A program made the translations under genes and the position numbers. This document shows positions 1 to 8,877 of a stretch of 64,000 nucleotides of DNA, in pieces. Source of the stretch: Antrihabitans auranticaus. GTDB taxonomy: Bacteria > Actinomycetota > Actinomycetes > Mycobacteriales > Mycobacteriaceae. Location: NCBI RefSeq assembly GCF_016481275.1, contig NZ_JAEMNW010000003.1, positions 496,001 to 560,000 of the forward strand, given 5' to 3'. Each line of letters begins with the position of its first letter. Position 1 is the first letter of the stretch. The notes beneath the pieces are model-generated. The model saw only the letters and a list, made by a program, of their open reading frames with translations. It had not been told where the DNA came from and did not search any database.

Positions 1-351
1 GCCATGCCCGGCTTCTACCGCCAGGGCGGCGATTTCGCCGTTGCAACGTTGCTCGCAACCCAGTACGGACTCGCAGCTCTGTCGCGAGCGGGTGACACAT
101 CGGAGGAACAGATCGCCTCGCTTCGCGCGGACTGCTTCGCCGGAAGTTGGACGGCGAGCGTCGTCCTGCGCAACAGGGCCGAGTCGAGCACGTACACCAT
201 CTCTCCAGGCGATCTCGACGAAGCGATCAAGGCGCTGCTGATCTTCCGGGCCGCAGGTGACGCGGACCGCCAGGGCGCAGGATTCACGCGAGTCGAGGCG
301 TACCGCGACGGCGTCATCAACGGTGTCGATGCGTGCGTGCGGGAGCAGTAG
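1..351 (+). CDS. Neutral zinc metallopeptidase family protein, C-terminal part (5' truncated by window edge)
   Basis: The frame is open to the window edge, so the start and the HExxH zinc site lie outside the window. The 115 visible residues resemble the C-terminal half of actinobacterial neutral zinc metallopeptidases: a segment ADCFAGSW, then SPGDLDEA, then GFTRVEAYRDGVINGVDAC. The ADCFAGSW segment has a counterpart (QAQCLSGMF) in the complete family member at 6518-7399. It is probably an exported or membrane-anchored protein, but its N-terminus cannot be seen. The stop lies 4 nt from the convergent acyltransferase stop. The family call is fair; the substrate is unknown. Confidence 0.6.
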   Translation, partial: AMPGFYRQGGDFAVATLLATQYGLAALSRAGDTSEEQIASLRADCFAGSWTASVVLRNRAESSTYTISPGDLDEAIKALLIFRAAGDADRQGAGFTRVEAYRDGVINGVDACVREQ

Positions 352-355
352 GCAG

Positions 356-1444
356 CTAGGTCTGCTGGAAGGCCAGGTGCTTTCGCGCGCGCAGGTTGAG
401 CAGTAAGCGTTTGGCTGCAACGCAACTCGGGCGTTCGACCAGTCGGTAGAAGATCCAGCCCGCGGCTACGGAACTCGCGATGAGAACAGCTGCAAGGGCG
501 GCGTTTGCGGCCAGCCCCAGATCGGCGCCGAGCACTTTGGTGAATACGCGGTACCCGACATGAATGACGATGATGTGGACGAGGTACAGCGAGTACGAGA
601 ATTCGCCGACGAGAAGAATCCAGCCGACGGGTCCACGGTCGGCGAATGCCGGTGCGACACAGCCGTATACCAAGCAGAGTGCCGGAATGCCGAACAAGCC
701 GATCCGAACGTAGTACGAACTGAGGTCGGCCGCGTGGACGAACTGGAACAGCAACGCCAGGCCCACGTACCCGCACACCCCGGCCGTCAACGCCGCGACC
801 GACCAGCGGACCGACTGGATGCCCTTCGTCATGAACAGCAGGCCCACGAGCGCACCGCCGATGAATTCGAGATTGAACGGGTGCAGTGGCAGCGTGTCCA
901 GCCCGAAAGTGGTGTAGCTGAGCAGGATTCCGTTCGCGACGATTGCAAGCGCCCACGCTAGAAGCGCCGGACCGAGGTACTTGCGAGCAACGAAGAGGAT
1001 CAGGAGGAAGAAGATTCCGTAGAACATCATCTCGTACACGAGCGTCCAGGCCACCGGCACGAGCGGCAACAGGTTGCTCGGTAACAGCAAGTACGACGCG
1101 ACCACGTCGACTCCGCCGTGTTCGGCATTCACGCCACCCGGGTTGTACAGGTAATACGCGAGCACGACGGTGGTCAGAATCCAGTACGGCGGCAGTATTC
1201 GGCTGAGTCGATAGGCCGCGAACCTGCTCGGTTCGCTGGGATTGTCGAATTCCCTGTACGTACTGATCACCATGACGAAGCCGCTGATGACGAAGAACAG
1301 GTCGACACCGGCCATGCCGACGCTCATACCGACGTAGTAGACGCTGCCGGCCGCGTAGTCGACGCTGAGGAAACAGGCGTGGTAGACGACCACCCCGAGT
1401 GCCGCGATGCCACGCATGAACTGAATTCCCGCAACGTTCGGCAT
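356..1444 (-). CDS. Acyltransferase 3 family (OafA/YrhL-like) membrane protein
   Basis: About 362 residues forming a polytopic membrane protein. It opens with the family signature around FMRGIAALGVVVYHA, whose His is the expected catalytic residue, followed by GVDLFFVISGFVM and YRLSRILPPYW. About ten hydrophobic segments follow, ending in FSYSLYLVHI and a short basic tail. Such proteins O-acylate cell-surface sugars or secondary metabolites; the substrate cannot be read here. The ATG at 1444 was chosen because the frame upstream of it (to 1546) has no family similarity. A second member lies at 37039-38274. Confidence 0.85.
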   Translation of the reverse strand: MPNVAGIQFMRGIAALGVVVYHACFLSVDYAAGSVYYVGMSVGMAGVDLFFVISGFVMVISTYREFDNPSEPSRFAAYRLSRILPPYWILTTVVLAYYLYNPGGVNAEHGGVDVVASYLLLPSNLLPLVPVAWTLVYEMMFYGIFFLLILFVARKYLGPALLAWALAIVANGILLSYTTFGLDTLPLHPFNLEFIGGALVGLLFMTKGIQSVRWSVAALTAGVCGYVGLALLFQFVHAADLSSYYVRIGLFGIPALCLVYGCVAPAFADRGPVGWILLVGEFSYSLYLVHIIVIHVGYRVFTKVLGADLGLAANAALAAVLIASSVAAGWIFYRLVERPSCVAAKRLLLNLRARKHLAFQQT

Positions 1445-1589
1445 GGCCACCTTCGCGCCTAGGTTCAATCCCGGGGATCTTAACAGGACCACCGACGCCG
1501 ACAGGACCCGTTTTGGGGGCGATCGATTCTGGTAGTCAGCGCCCACCGCCTACGCTGGTACCCGCGGAATACTCAGGAGGTTAGGCACT

Positions 1590-3119
1590 GTGCAGGTCAC
1601 CAGCGTCGGGCACGCGGGATTTCATATCCAGACGGAAGCGGGGTCGATCCTCTGTGACCCCTGGGTGAATCCTGCCTACTTCGCGTCTTGGTTCCCGTTT
1701 CCGGACAACTCCCAGCTCGATTGGGACACCCTCGGCAACTGCGATTACCTCTACGTCAGCCACCTGCACAAAGACCACTTCGATCCCGTCAATCTCGCCA
1801 AGCATGTCAACAAGGATGCGACGGTTCTGCTGCCGGACTACCCGGTGCCAGACCTGAAGCGTGAGCTCGAGGCGCTGGGCTTCACCAAGTTCTTCGAGAC
1901 CGAAGACTCCGTGAAGCACACGGTCGGTGGTCTGGACATCATGATCATCGCGCTACGCGCACCCGCCGACGGACCCATCGGTGACTCGGGTCTCGTCGTC
2001 TCCGACGGCGAGACGACGTGCTTCAACATGAACGACGCTCGCCCGGTCGACATGGACGTGCTCCACGACCAGTTCGGCAAGATCGACATTCATCTCCTGC
2101 AGTACTCGGGCGCGATCTGGTACCCGATGGTCTACGACATCCCCAAGCGCACCAAGGCCAACTTCGGCAAGCAGAAGCGCCAGCGCGGGATGGACAGGTG
2201 CCGCAGCTACATCGAGCAGGTCGACGCGACGTGGGTGGTGCCGTCCGCCGGTCCGCCGGTGTTCCTCGATCCCGCGCTGCGCTACCTCAACGACGATCAC
2301 GGCGACGAGGGCAACATCTTCCCGGATCAGATCGTGTTCCTCGAGCAGATGCGGATCCACGGCAACGATCGCGGCGTCATGATGATCCCCGGCTCGACGG
2401 CCGATCTGAAGGGCGCCGAGCTGACGCTCACGCATCCGGTCGATCCGATGACGATCTTCGACAACAAGGCTGCCTACATCGAGGACATGGCGCAGCGGAT
2501 GGAGCCGGTCCTCGCAGCAGAGAAAGCCTCGTGGGCACCCGCCGGAGGCGAACCGCTACTCGAACCCTTGAAGGCGTTCTTCGAGCCGTTGATGGCGCAG
2601 AGCGATCTGATCTGTGACGGCATCGGCTATCCGGTCGGGCTGGTCATGGGCGAGGAGACCGTCGTACTCGACTTTCCGGCTCGGACCGTCCGCGCGAAGG
2701 CCGAAGGCGACGGAAAATACCGCTACGGATTCCGCATCGCGCCCGAGCTCGTCCGAACCGTGTTGCGCGACAACGAACCCGACTGGGTCAACAGCATCTT
2801 CCTGTCGACTCGTTTCGAGGCCTGGCGCATCGGCGGCTACAACGAGTTCTTGTACACGTTCTTCAAGTGCCTCACCGACGAGCGGATCGCGTACGCCGAC
2901 GGCTGGTTCTCCGAGTCGCATGACGACTCCGCATCAGCCGAGCTTGCCGGTTGGGAGGTCCAGCGGCGTTGCCCGCACCTGAAGGCGGACCTCTCCAAGT
3001 TCGGTGTGGTCGAAGGCGAGAAGCTGACGTGCAACCTGCACGGTTGGCAGTGGGACCTGCCTACGGGACGCTGCCTGACGTCGAAAGGTCACGAACTCCG
3101 GTCGCGCAAGCTCGGCTAA
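1590..3119 (+). CDS. Metallo-beta-lactamase-fold protein with C-terminal Rieske [2Fe-2S] domain
   Basis: This 509-residue protein fuses two metal domains. The N-terminal part is a metallo-beta-lactamase fold with the SHLHKDHFD motif (His58, His60, Asp62, His63). The last 50 residues are a Rieske domain: Cys461-Pro-His463, then Cys481-Asn-Leu-His484, the four expected [2Fe-2S] ligands. It matches the architecture I recall for mycobacterial Rv3818. An electron-transfer-coupled hydrolase or oxidoreductase is likely; the substrate is unknown. The GTG start has a strong AGGAGG about ten bases upstream. The stop overlaps the convergent CAP-domain gene by 4 nt. Confidence 0.85.
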   Translation: MQVTSVGHAGFHIQTEAGSILCDPWVNPAYFASWFPFPDNSQLDWDTLGNCDYLYVSHLHKDHFDPVNLAKHVNKDATVLLPDYPVPDLKRELEALGFTKFFETEDSVKHTVGGLDIMIIALRAPADGPIGDSGLVVSDGETTCFNMNDARPVDMDVLHDQFGKIDIHLLQYSGAIWYPMVYDIPKRTKANFGKQKRQRGMDRCRSYIEQVDATWVVPSAGPPVFLDPALRYLNDDHGDEGNIFPDQIVFLEQMRIHGNDRGVMMIPGSTADLKGAELTLTHPVDPMTIFDNKAAYIEDMAQRMEPVLAAEKASWAPAGGEPLLEPLKAFFEPLMAQSDLICDGIGYPVGLVMGEETVVLDFPARTVRAKAEGDGKYRYGFRIAPELVRTVLRDNEPDWVNSIFLSTRFEAWRIGGYNEFLYTFFKCLTDERIAYADGWFSESHDDSASAELAGWEVQRRCPHLKADLSKFGVVEGEKLTCNLHGWQWDLPTGRCLTSKGHELRSRKLG

Positions 3120-3553
3120 TAGGCCCCGAAGTCCTCGACGACCCAGAGCTTGCCGCCGGCGTTCACGACGCCGATGCCGATTCGATTGAACTGGGCATTG
3201 AGCATGTTGGCGGCATGCACCGGGGAGTTCCGGAGAAAGTTGTCGATGGCAGCGATATCGCCGCCCCACCCGACGTTCTCGCCGATGGCCCGCCAGCCGG
3301 GCGGAACGACCTGCGACAGTGCCGGGTTATGACTGCCGGCGCCGTTGCGCGCCATTGTTTCTGCCCAAGATTGCGCGACCGCGCTGAGCCCCGGATCGAG
3401 TGCGAGGTCGGGTACGCCGCCGCCGGCCCTGAACTCGTTGATGCGGGCGATGAGATCTGCCTCGGGCGTCAGGGCGGCCGACACGGTCGGCGTGCTTGCC
3501 CACATCAGGCCACTGATCAAGATAGAGACCAGCAGTGCTGCCGATCGCTTCAT
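3116..3553 (-). CDS. Secreted CAP-domain (SCP/PR1-like) protein
   Basis: About 145 residues. The N-terminus is a signal peptide (MKRSAALLVS, hydrophobic core, cleavage near TVSA-ALTP). The rest is a small CAP domain: an early helix with RINEFRAGGG, a central GSHNPAL and GENVGWGG segment, and a late HAANML-FNRIGIG segment. Bacterial CAP proteins are extracytoplasmic; their activity is mostly unknown. The ATG at 3553 is preferred over the one at 3565 because it puts the basic residues right at the N-terminus. It overlaps the preceding gene tail-to-tail by 4 nt. Confidence 0.8.
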   Translation of the reverse strand: MKRSAALLVSILISGLMWASTPTVSAALTPEADLIARINEFRAGGGVPDLALDPGLSAVAQSWAETMARNGAGSHNPALSQVVPPGWRAIGENVGWGGDIAAIDNFLRNSPVHAANMLNAQFNRIGIGVVNAGGKLWVVEDFGAY

Positions 3554-3914
3554 TTTTCGCTCCATTCATCCACGGTCGGCAAAGCCCCGCGGATGCCGAA
3601 AAAAAATCGTATCCGAACCAGAAGCCGTTCCGTGACCAAACGGCGATCTTGATCTGGGGGAAATCCGGAGTTTCCGGCGTGTCACCGCATCGGCACCACC
3701 GAAACGAACATCGTCAGCGCTATAGTGCCGACCACCGCGAGCTGGGGAGCCGTCGCGCTCAGCCAATCGTTCATGCGCCGCCCGAATGCCTGCTGCCGGC
3801 GACCACCCCGTGTGTTCAACTCGTCCATCAGCTGCTCTTTCGTACTCCGTGCGCTGCCAGTTCACAGACGCTCCGGATCCCTGTACCCCGTCGCGTCGCG
3901 CAGCAAACCGCGAG
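3554..3914. other. Intergenic stretch of about 360 nt
   Basis: Apart from the 48-codon ORF at 3682-3828, no gene is visible here. A run of eight A at 3599-3606 and an AT-rich patch around 3545-3610 lie upstream of the CAP gene and probably hold its promoter. No convincing terminator or repeat was found. Confidence 0.4.
3682..3828 (-). CDS. Possible small membrane protein (48 aa)
   Basis: An ATG-initiated ORF of 48 codons. The product begins MDELNTRGGRR, continues with the amphipathic stretch QQAFGRRMNDW, and ends in one hydrophobic segment (APQLAVVGTIALTMFVSVV), so a single-pass membrane peptide with a basic cytoplasmic head is plausible. Codons are mostly G/C-ending, as in neighbouring real genes. 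The upstream AAAGAG is a weak ribosome-binding site. No family is recognised and it may be chance. Confidence 0.4.
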   Translation of the reverse strand: MDELNTRGGRRQQAFGRRMNDWLSATAPQLAVVGTIALTMFVSVVPMR

Positions 3915-4859
3915 TTACTTCGGCGTACCGATCGGACGCCGTGACACGCTTGCTATCGCGACGGCGACCAACGTCAGCACCGAACCGGCAAGGACGGTCG
4001 CAGACAGCCCGGCGCCCGCTGGCGCCAGGAGGTCGAGGGCAACGGCGCCGAGCAATTGCCCTGCGATTGCGCCGAGGCCGAGCAGCAGAACGCCGATCCA
4101 CCGAACCACCACGGCTGCGGCGGCGATGTGCGCAACTCCCAGCGCACCACCGACATAGAGCCACGGCTCGGTCGGGAGGTCGTCCGGGAAATCGGCGACG
4201 AGGCCCTTGCCGACAAGAATCGCGAGCAATGCCGCGGTGCCGACGACGAAATTGACCCACGTCGCCATCATCGGTCCACTCGCTGCCGCAACCCGGCCGT
4301 TCACGGCCTGCTGCCACGCCAGCCCGACGCCTGCGACCGCAGGCAGAATCGCCCAGCCGATCGCCGACCACCCCGCGTCGAACCGGCCCGAGCTCGCGAT
4401 CGCAACCGCGACGAGGGCAAGTACGGCCCCGAAGATTCTGTTCGACGTCACCGGGCTGGGCGCACCTGGGCCGATTCCGGCGCGGTCGACCCACAGGCTG
4501 CTGAGCAACTGCCCGCCGACCACTGCGACCGTGAAGACTGCGACGCCGATCAAAGCGATCGTGATTCCCTGACAGGCAACGTAGAAGGCGCCGCACAACC
4601 CACCGAGACACTGCCAGGGCGCGAGCGTTCGTGTCCGCAGTGCGACGCGGACTGCGGAGAGTTGGGCTCGCATACGCGCGCTGGCGGCAAGTCCGATGCT
4701 GAGCAGTACAAGCCCCAGTCCGAAGCTGAGCGCCGCTGCCGCGACACCGTCGTCGAGCGCATGCCCAAGGGCACCGTTGATGCGCGCCTGACCGGAAACC
4801 GACATCCCGACCGCGATAGCGGCGAGCACTCCGATTCGGTGCCGACGCTGCGCAATCAC
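3915..4859 (-). CDS. DMT-superfamily transporter (YdcZ/DUF606-like)
   Basis: About 314 residues with roughly ten transmembrane helices in two similar halves. One half starts near IGVLAAIAVGMSVSGQARINGALG, the other near FGAVLALVAVAIAS. The small-residue-rich helices and the early QARINGALG motif fit the YdcZ branch of drug/metabolite transporters. The GTG at 4859 was chosen because its last two bases begin the TGA of the upstream phosphotransferase (GTGA overlap), which implies translational coupling. Both genes lie under the operator facing the MarR gene, so an efflux role for a MarR-sensed compound is a reasonable inference. Confidence 0.8.
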   Translation of the reverse strand: MIAQRRHRIGVLAAIAVGMSVSGQARINGALGHALDDGVAAAALSFGLGLVLLSIGLAASARMRAQLSAVRVALRTRTLAPWQCLGGLCGAFYVACQGITIALIGVAVFTVAVVGGQLLSSLWVDRAGIGPGAPSPVTSNRIFGAVLALVAVAIASSGRFDAGWSAIGWAILPAVAGVGLAWQQAVNGRVAAASGPMMATWVNFVVGTAALLAILVGKGLVADFPDDLPTEPWLYVGGALGVAHIAAAAVVVRWIGVLLLGLGAIAGQLLGAVALDLLAPAGAGLSATVLAGSVLTLVAVAIASVSRRPIGTPK

Positions 4860-6010
4860 TCCAGAGACTGTGCCATGTCGACGAGTTTTCGAGTTAGCCG
4901 CAGACGCGCGATCATGACCGCACGGGCGGCGTCGTCGACGGGTTGCTCGAGCATTTCGGTGGGAATCGCGCACAGCGCGGACCGCGCAACCAGCGATCCG
5001 GCGAATCCGTATCGCACATCGGCGACATCGTGGTCGTATCCCTGCGCTGTCAGACCTGCGCAGTACGCGGGCAGGATCGCCGCTTCGATGCCCGCCAGGG
5101 CTTCCGGGTCGAGTTCACCGGCGTGCGCCAAGCCAACCAGAAGTTGCCCGAGGTCGAACCCGATCGCGAGGGGCGTGCCGAAGCCCCAGTCGATCACGAT
5201 CCGCTCGGAAGAGTCGGCCGCAGGAATCAGCAGGTTCTGCGGGCTCGCGTCACCGTGCGCGTAGGTCTGCGGTAGTTCCTCGAGCCGATCCAGAATCTTC
5301 GGGATGCGGTCGGCAACTGCGAGCATGTCGTTGCGGAGGTCCCGATCGTCGACGTACTCGACCGCCTCCGCCAGCAACGGCGACCGCCAGATTTGGTCGT
5401 CACGGATTTCGGAAACGGCGCCGTGCAGCACCCGGCCCTCCGTGTAATAGCGAAGCGCCCCTTGATATTCGGAACTTCGGCAGATCAGCGGCAACCGATC
5501 GTTGACCGGATTGCCGACGCGGCGCCGGGCAGCGAGCTCGCCGAGGAGAAATGCTGTTCGCTCGAAATCTGCGATTACCCAAGGCTGCTGGGACGTTTCG
5601 ACGAATTCCCACCACAGGACTACGTAGTCGTCTGCGACGCGCCGAACGTGGTGCAGCGTGGGCATCCGCATTCCGGCCGGCAGTACGTCGGCAATACCGG
5701 CGTCGTACATGTCGAGCTCGAACCGCCACGGCAGATAGTCCATAAATTCCTCGCGCAGGTGCTCGGGAATCCGGTCCGCGAAAGGCCACAGTCGCGGATT
5801 GCGCAGCAGTTTGACGAAGAAGCTGTACTCGCCGGAATCGTGCGCGACGTCGACGCGCCAGAGTCCAGCCGTCGGGATCGAACCCCACTGATACGGAAAG
5901 GACTGCGTGCGCACAGACCGCACAGCGACGGTGCGTCCCACGGCGGTCGACACGACGCGGGTCAACTCGTCCGGCTCGAGTGCTGCAATCGAAAACAAGT
6001 CGGCACTCAT
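4856..6010 (-). CDS. Aminoglycoside/choline-kinase-like phosphotransferase
   Basis: A 384-residue member of the APH/choline kinase fold. Lys67 sits in a SFFVKLL strand, the catalytic loop is HGDASPQN (252-259, Asp254) and the metal-binding segment is IDWGFG (273-278, Asp274), so an intact kinase is expected. The substrate is unknown. The ATG at 6010 is preferred over a GTG at 6028 because GAGAAGGA precedes it at good spacing. The gene is divergent from a MarR regulator across 70 nt carrying a twin operator, and overlaps the downstream transporter start. Confidence 0.8.
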   Translation of the reverse strand: MSADLFSIAALEPDELTRVVSTAVGRTVAVRSVRTQSFPYQWGSIPTAGLWRVDVAHDSGEYSFFVKLLRNPRLWPFADRIPEHLREEFMDYLPWRFELDMYDAGIADVLPAGMRMPTLHHVRRVADDYVVLWWEFVETSQQPWVIADFERTAFLLGELAARRRVGNPVNDRLPLICRSSEYQGALRYYTEGRVLHGAVSEIRDDQIWRSPLLAEAVEYVDDRDLRNDMLAVADRIPKILDRLEELPQTYAHGDASPQNLLIPAADSSERIVIDWGFGTPLAIGFDLGQLLVGLAHAGELDPEALAGIEAAILPAYCAGLTAQGYDHDVADVRYGFAGSLVARSALCAIPTEMLEQPVDDAARAVMIARLRLTRKLVDMAQSLE

Positions 6011-6035
6011 CGCACCATCCTTCTCCACAGAAAGG

Positions 6036-6075
6036 TCAGGTTACCTTCCCTTTCGAGAATAGTAAGGTAACCTGA
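6036..6075. promoter_or_regulatory. Twin palindromic operator, probable MarR binding sites
   Basis: Two 12-bp arms form a perfect inverted repeat: TCAGGTTACCTT at 6036-6047 and AAGGTAACCTGA at 6064-6075. Each arm itself contains a 9-bp palindrome, AGGTTACCT or AGGTAACCT, with centres 27 bp apart. The element fills the gap between the divergent phosphotransferase and MarR starts and ends 6 nt before the MarR ATG. Dimeric MarR repressors bind such sites, so autoregulation plus control of the divergent operon is inferred. Confidence 0.7.
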
Positions 6076-6080
6076 TAAAT

Positions 6081-6521
6081 ATGCGCAAGGCCTCCGAGTT
6101 CCTACCCGATCACATGTTCGCGCTGGTCGAAGGAGTGCGACGGCGCCTGCGCCGGGACCTCTCCGCCCTTTCGGCGGCACCGCAGCCACGGGGCAGCCAC
6201 GTCCGCCTGTTGCAATTGATCCCCGAGGAAGGCATTCGGATCACCGACTTCGCGGCGCTCTCCGGCATGACCAAACAATCCCTCGGCGAGTTCGTCGATG
6301 CGATGGAAACCGAGGGGATGGTGACGAGTCGGCGTTTGGCGACGGACCGGCGGGTTCGGCTCGTCGTCCGAACGCCGTTGGGCCACAACCTCGTCGAGGC
6401 CGCCGACCGCCAGATCGCGGCGGTCGAGCACGCGTGGCGTGCCGAGGTCGGGCCGCAGCGCTACGACACCATGAAGGAAGTGCTGCGCGAAATCGGCGCC
6501 GGGACATTCGACCCCGTCTAA
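6081..6521 (+). CDS. MarR-family transcriptional regulator
   Basis: A 146-residue protein with a winged helix-turn-helix: RLLQLIPEEGIRITDFAALSGMTKQSLGEFVDAMETEGMV is the HTH, and RRLATDRRVRLVVRT is the wing. It has helical dimerisation segments at both ends. It most likely represses itself and the divergent phosphotransferase/DMT-transporter operon through the palindromes at 6036-6075. The 3' end overlaps the convergent metallopeptidase gene by 4 nt (CTAA). The inducer is unknown; the neighbours suggest a toxic small molecule. Confidence 0.88.
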   Translation: MRKASEFLPDHMFALVEGVRRRLRRDLSALSAAPQPRGSHVRLLQLIPEEGIRITDFAALSGMTKQSLGEFVDAMETEGMVTSRRLATDRRVRLVVRTPLGHNLVEAADRQIAAVEHAWRAEVGPQRYDTMKEVLREIGAGTFDPV

Positions 6522-7399
6522 CGCACCGCCTCCGGCGACGCCGTCCAGGTATCGCACTCCTGCAACACGTTTCGCGTCACACCCGTCATGAACCAGGTGC
6601 CGAAGTTCTGCGGCGTGCCATGATCGGGATCGGCACCGGCCGAATCTCCCCGCAGGAAATTGTCCTGCCGAGCGAGTTCGATACTCGGCGGGTCGAACGC
6701 CGCGCCCATGAACATTCCCGACAAACATTGCGCCTGCAACTCGACTCGACGCGCCAGCTCCAACCCCGCCGCGGAGCGGCGGCCGGCGGCAGTGATCCGC
6801 GTCGTCGACTCCGCGAGCGTCCCCGCCAAATGTTGCAGGTGATGACCGTATTCGTGGGCGAGCATGCTGACCGCTGCCGCCGGGATGCTCGCGGGACCCG
6901 CGCTCGTACCGAGATAGCTTTCCGGCACGAGGAAGATCGTGCCGTCGCAGTAGAAGCTGTTGCGCTCGGGTGGACGGCCACAGTCCATCGTCGTGACATC
7001 GCCGGTCAGCTCGACCTGCGCGGGTTCGAACGGGACGTGCAATCCGGTCAGGACGGGCTGCCACGCATTGTTGAGGCAACCCAGCGCGACGAGCACGAAC
7101 ACCTTCACGTAGTTCGGATTGTCCGACCACGCCGGCAGTTGGCAATCCTGTCGAGTCACCGTGCCGGCCGACAGCAGCGGATCTTCCATCGGCGCGGGAT
7201 TCGCCTGTGCCGGCGCGGCGGTTCCGGGCAGTTGCACCGCGGGCACGGTGTCCGTCAGTGGTGTCTGCTGACCGGTCGGCGTCTGGTCACCGACGGAATC
7301 GGTGGAGAGCCGCGCAATCGTGATCAAACCCGCGAGCGCGATAACCGCCAGCAGCGCACCCGTCAGCACAACCGATGGCCTGTGGTCGATTTTCTTCAA
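6518..7399 (-). CDS. Membrane-anchored neutral zinc metallopeptidase
   Basis: A 293-residue protein. A basic start and one transmembrane helix (about residues 9-28) are followed by a proline-rich linker and a peptidase domain. The zinc motif HEYGHH is at 182-187, and a later conserved segment has ELQAQCLSGMF (QAQC is the usual place of the third ligand region). Paired cysteines suggest an exported, disulfide-bonded domain. Family members are called predicted metalloproteases (YpfJ-like); the substrate is unknown. The fragment at 1-351 belongs to a related family. Confidence 0.82.
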   Translation of the reverse strand: MKKIDHRPSVVLTGALLAVIALAGLITIARLSTDSVGDQTPTGQQTPLTDTVPAVQLPGTAAPAQANPAPMEDPLLSAGTVTRQDCQLPAWSDNPNYVKVFVLVALGCLNNAWQPVLTGLHVPFEPAQVELTGDVTTMDCGRPPERNSFYCDGTIFLVPESYLGTSAGPASIPAAAVSMLAHEYGHHLQHLAGTLAESTTRITAAGRRSAAGLELARRVELQAQCLSGMFMGAAFDPPSIELARQDNFLRGDSAGADPDHGTPQNFGTWFMTGVTRNVLQECDTWTASPEAVR

Positions 7400-7462
7400 A
7401 GCCCGTCAAACCTCTGTTGGATCGAACCGCTCGGTGCAGCAACGCCGACAGCCTAAGGGACG

Positions 7463-8662
7463 CTATCGACGCGCGTCGACAGGTTCCGTGCGCACGGCGG
7501 GGAGCCACCTCGGCACAACCAACGCGGCAAGCACGACCGGAACACCGCACAGGGCGACCAACGGTGCGACCGACAGCCACACCGAACCGAGCGCGAAGAA
7601 GCCGAAGATCGCCAGGCCGACCACCTCGGACATGAGGCCCGATGCCGACGTCACCGTCGCGCGGGCCGGACCGTCGATCGCGTCCTGCAGACGTGCGTCG
7701 CTCACGACGATCGCGTTGCTGATGATGCCGTAGCCGACGCCGATTGCCGCGAAACCCGCAATACCTGCCCAACCGGACCCGCCGATCGACGCACCGATCG
7801 CGAGGGCCGCACCCGACACGACCAGCGCCCACGCCATCGTGCGAGCACTCATCGAGGCGGTCCGGCCCGCAATCGCCGAACCCACGAGCGAACCTGCAAC
7901 CGTCAAACCGATAAGGATCGGGATGAATCCGGTTTCCGCGCCGTTCTCCTCCGCCAGCAGCCCGAAGTACTCGTCGAACGCAGTGAAGCCGAACAGCACC
8001 GAACTCAGCAGCACGCCGCGACGGACCGTCTTGTGCCGCAGGGCTTCCGAGATTCCCGTCCGCAGCATCCGAAGATAGGTTGTGACGCCGCTCGGCACAT
8101 CCTCGACGTCCTCGAGGTCTTCCTCGTCATCGATATCCGCAACCGCCGCGACTGATGCCGCCTTCGGTGCCGCGGGCAGGGAGATCGCGAGCAGCGCCTG
8201 CACAATCGCGACGCCGACGCTCACCCAGCCGACCAGAACGTATCCGCCCCATGCATACAGCGGCGCCGCAGACAGAATGCCGAGTAGCGCGCCCAACTCG
8301 GAAGCAGAGGTGGCGAAACCGATGATGCGCGGATATTCGCGGGCCGCGGACCGAGCCGCGAGTTCGTCGTAAACCAACGCCTGGAACGTCCCCGACTGCA
8401 ACGAGCCGCCGATGCCCCACAGCACGAAGCCGAGCGCGAATCCTTCGTAGGAGGGAAACACCGTCCACGTCGCGAAGCCCAATGCAATCAGCACCGGGCC
8501 GAGAATCAACAGCTTGCGCCGCGACACCGTGTCGGCCCACGCGCCCGACGGGACCTCGAAGACGAACGCGGTCACCGACCAGAAGAAGAGCAGCGACGAG
8601 ATCTCGGCCGTGTTCAGCCCATGATCGGCGAACAGCAAGGCGTACAACGCGTATAGCGGCAT
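7463..8662 (-). CDS. MFS transporter
   Basis: About 399 residues with around twelve transmembrane segments. The loop ADTVSRRKLLILG between helices 2 and 3 is the MFS signature, and an acidic central loop (DIDDEEDLEDVED) separates the two halves. The only standard start in frame is the ATG at 8662, but coding-like sequence continues about 20 codons upstream (RAIAYSGVGDL and before) to a stop at 8723-8725 with no ATG/GTG/TTG. The true N-terminus is therefore uncertain. Substrate unknown. Confidence 0.82.
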   Translation of the reverse strand: MPLYALYALLFADHGLNTAEISSLLFFWSVTAFVFEVPSGAWADTVSRRKLLILGPVLIALGFATWTVFPSYEGFALGFVLWGIGGSLQSGTFQALVYDELAARSAAREYPRIIGFATSASELGALLGILSAAPLYAWGGYVLVGWVSVGVAIVQALLAISLPAAPKAASVAAVADIDDEEDLEDVEDVPSGVTTYLRMLRTGISEALRHKTVRRGVLLSSVLFGFTAFDEYFGLLAEENGAETGFIPILIGLTVAGSLVGSAIAGRTASMSARTMAWALVVSGAALAIGASIGGSGWAGIAGFAAIGVGYGIISNAIVVSDARLQDAIDGPARATVTSASGLMSEVVGLAIFGFFALGSVWLSVAPLVALCGVPVVLAALVVPRWLPAVRTEPVDARR

Positions 8663-8877
8663 GAGGTCGCCAACACCTGAATAGGCGATGGCGCGAAGGG
8701 CAAGCGACCGATTAGTGGACTGTCAAGTCTCTCCGGCTGAGAAGCGCATGCCACCAACTCTTCCAACTCGCCCGTTCATCCGTCAAGGGAATTACCCGGC
8801 GCGCCCGCTTTGGGTGGAATAGTAGGAACGCGCATGCGCGACCGCACGACCGACTGGCTAGCCGAGGAGCAAAACGG

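Noticed and set aside
8829-8840. 12-bp palindrome CGCGCATGCGCG
   Set aside because: Common by chance in GC-rich DNA and not repeated at other promoters in the window.
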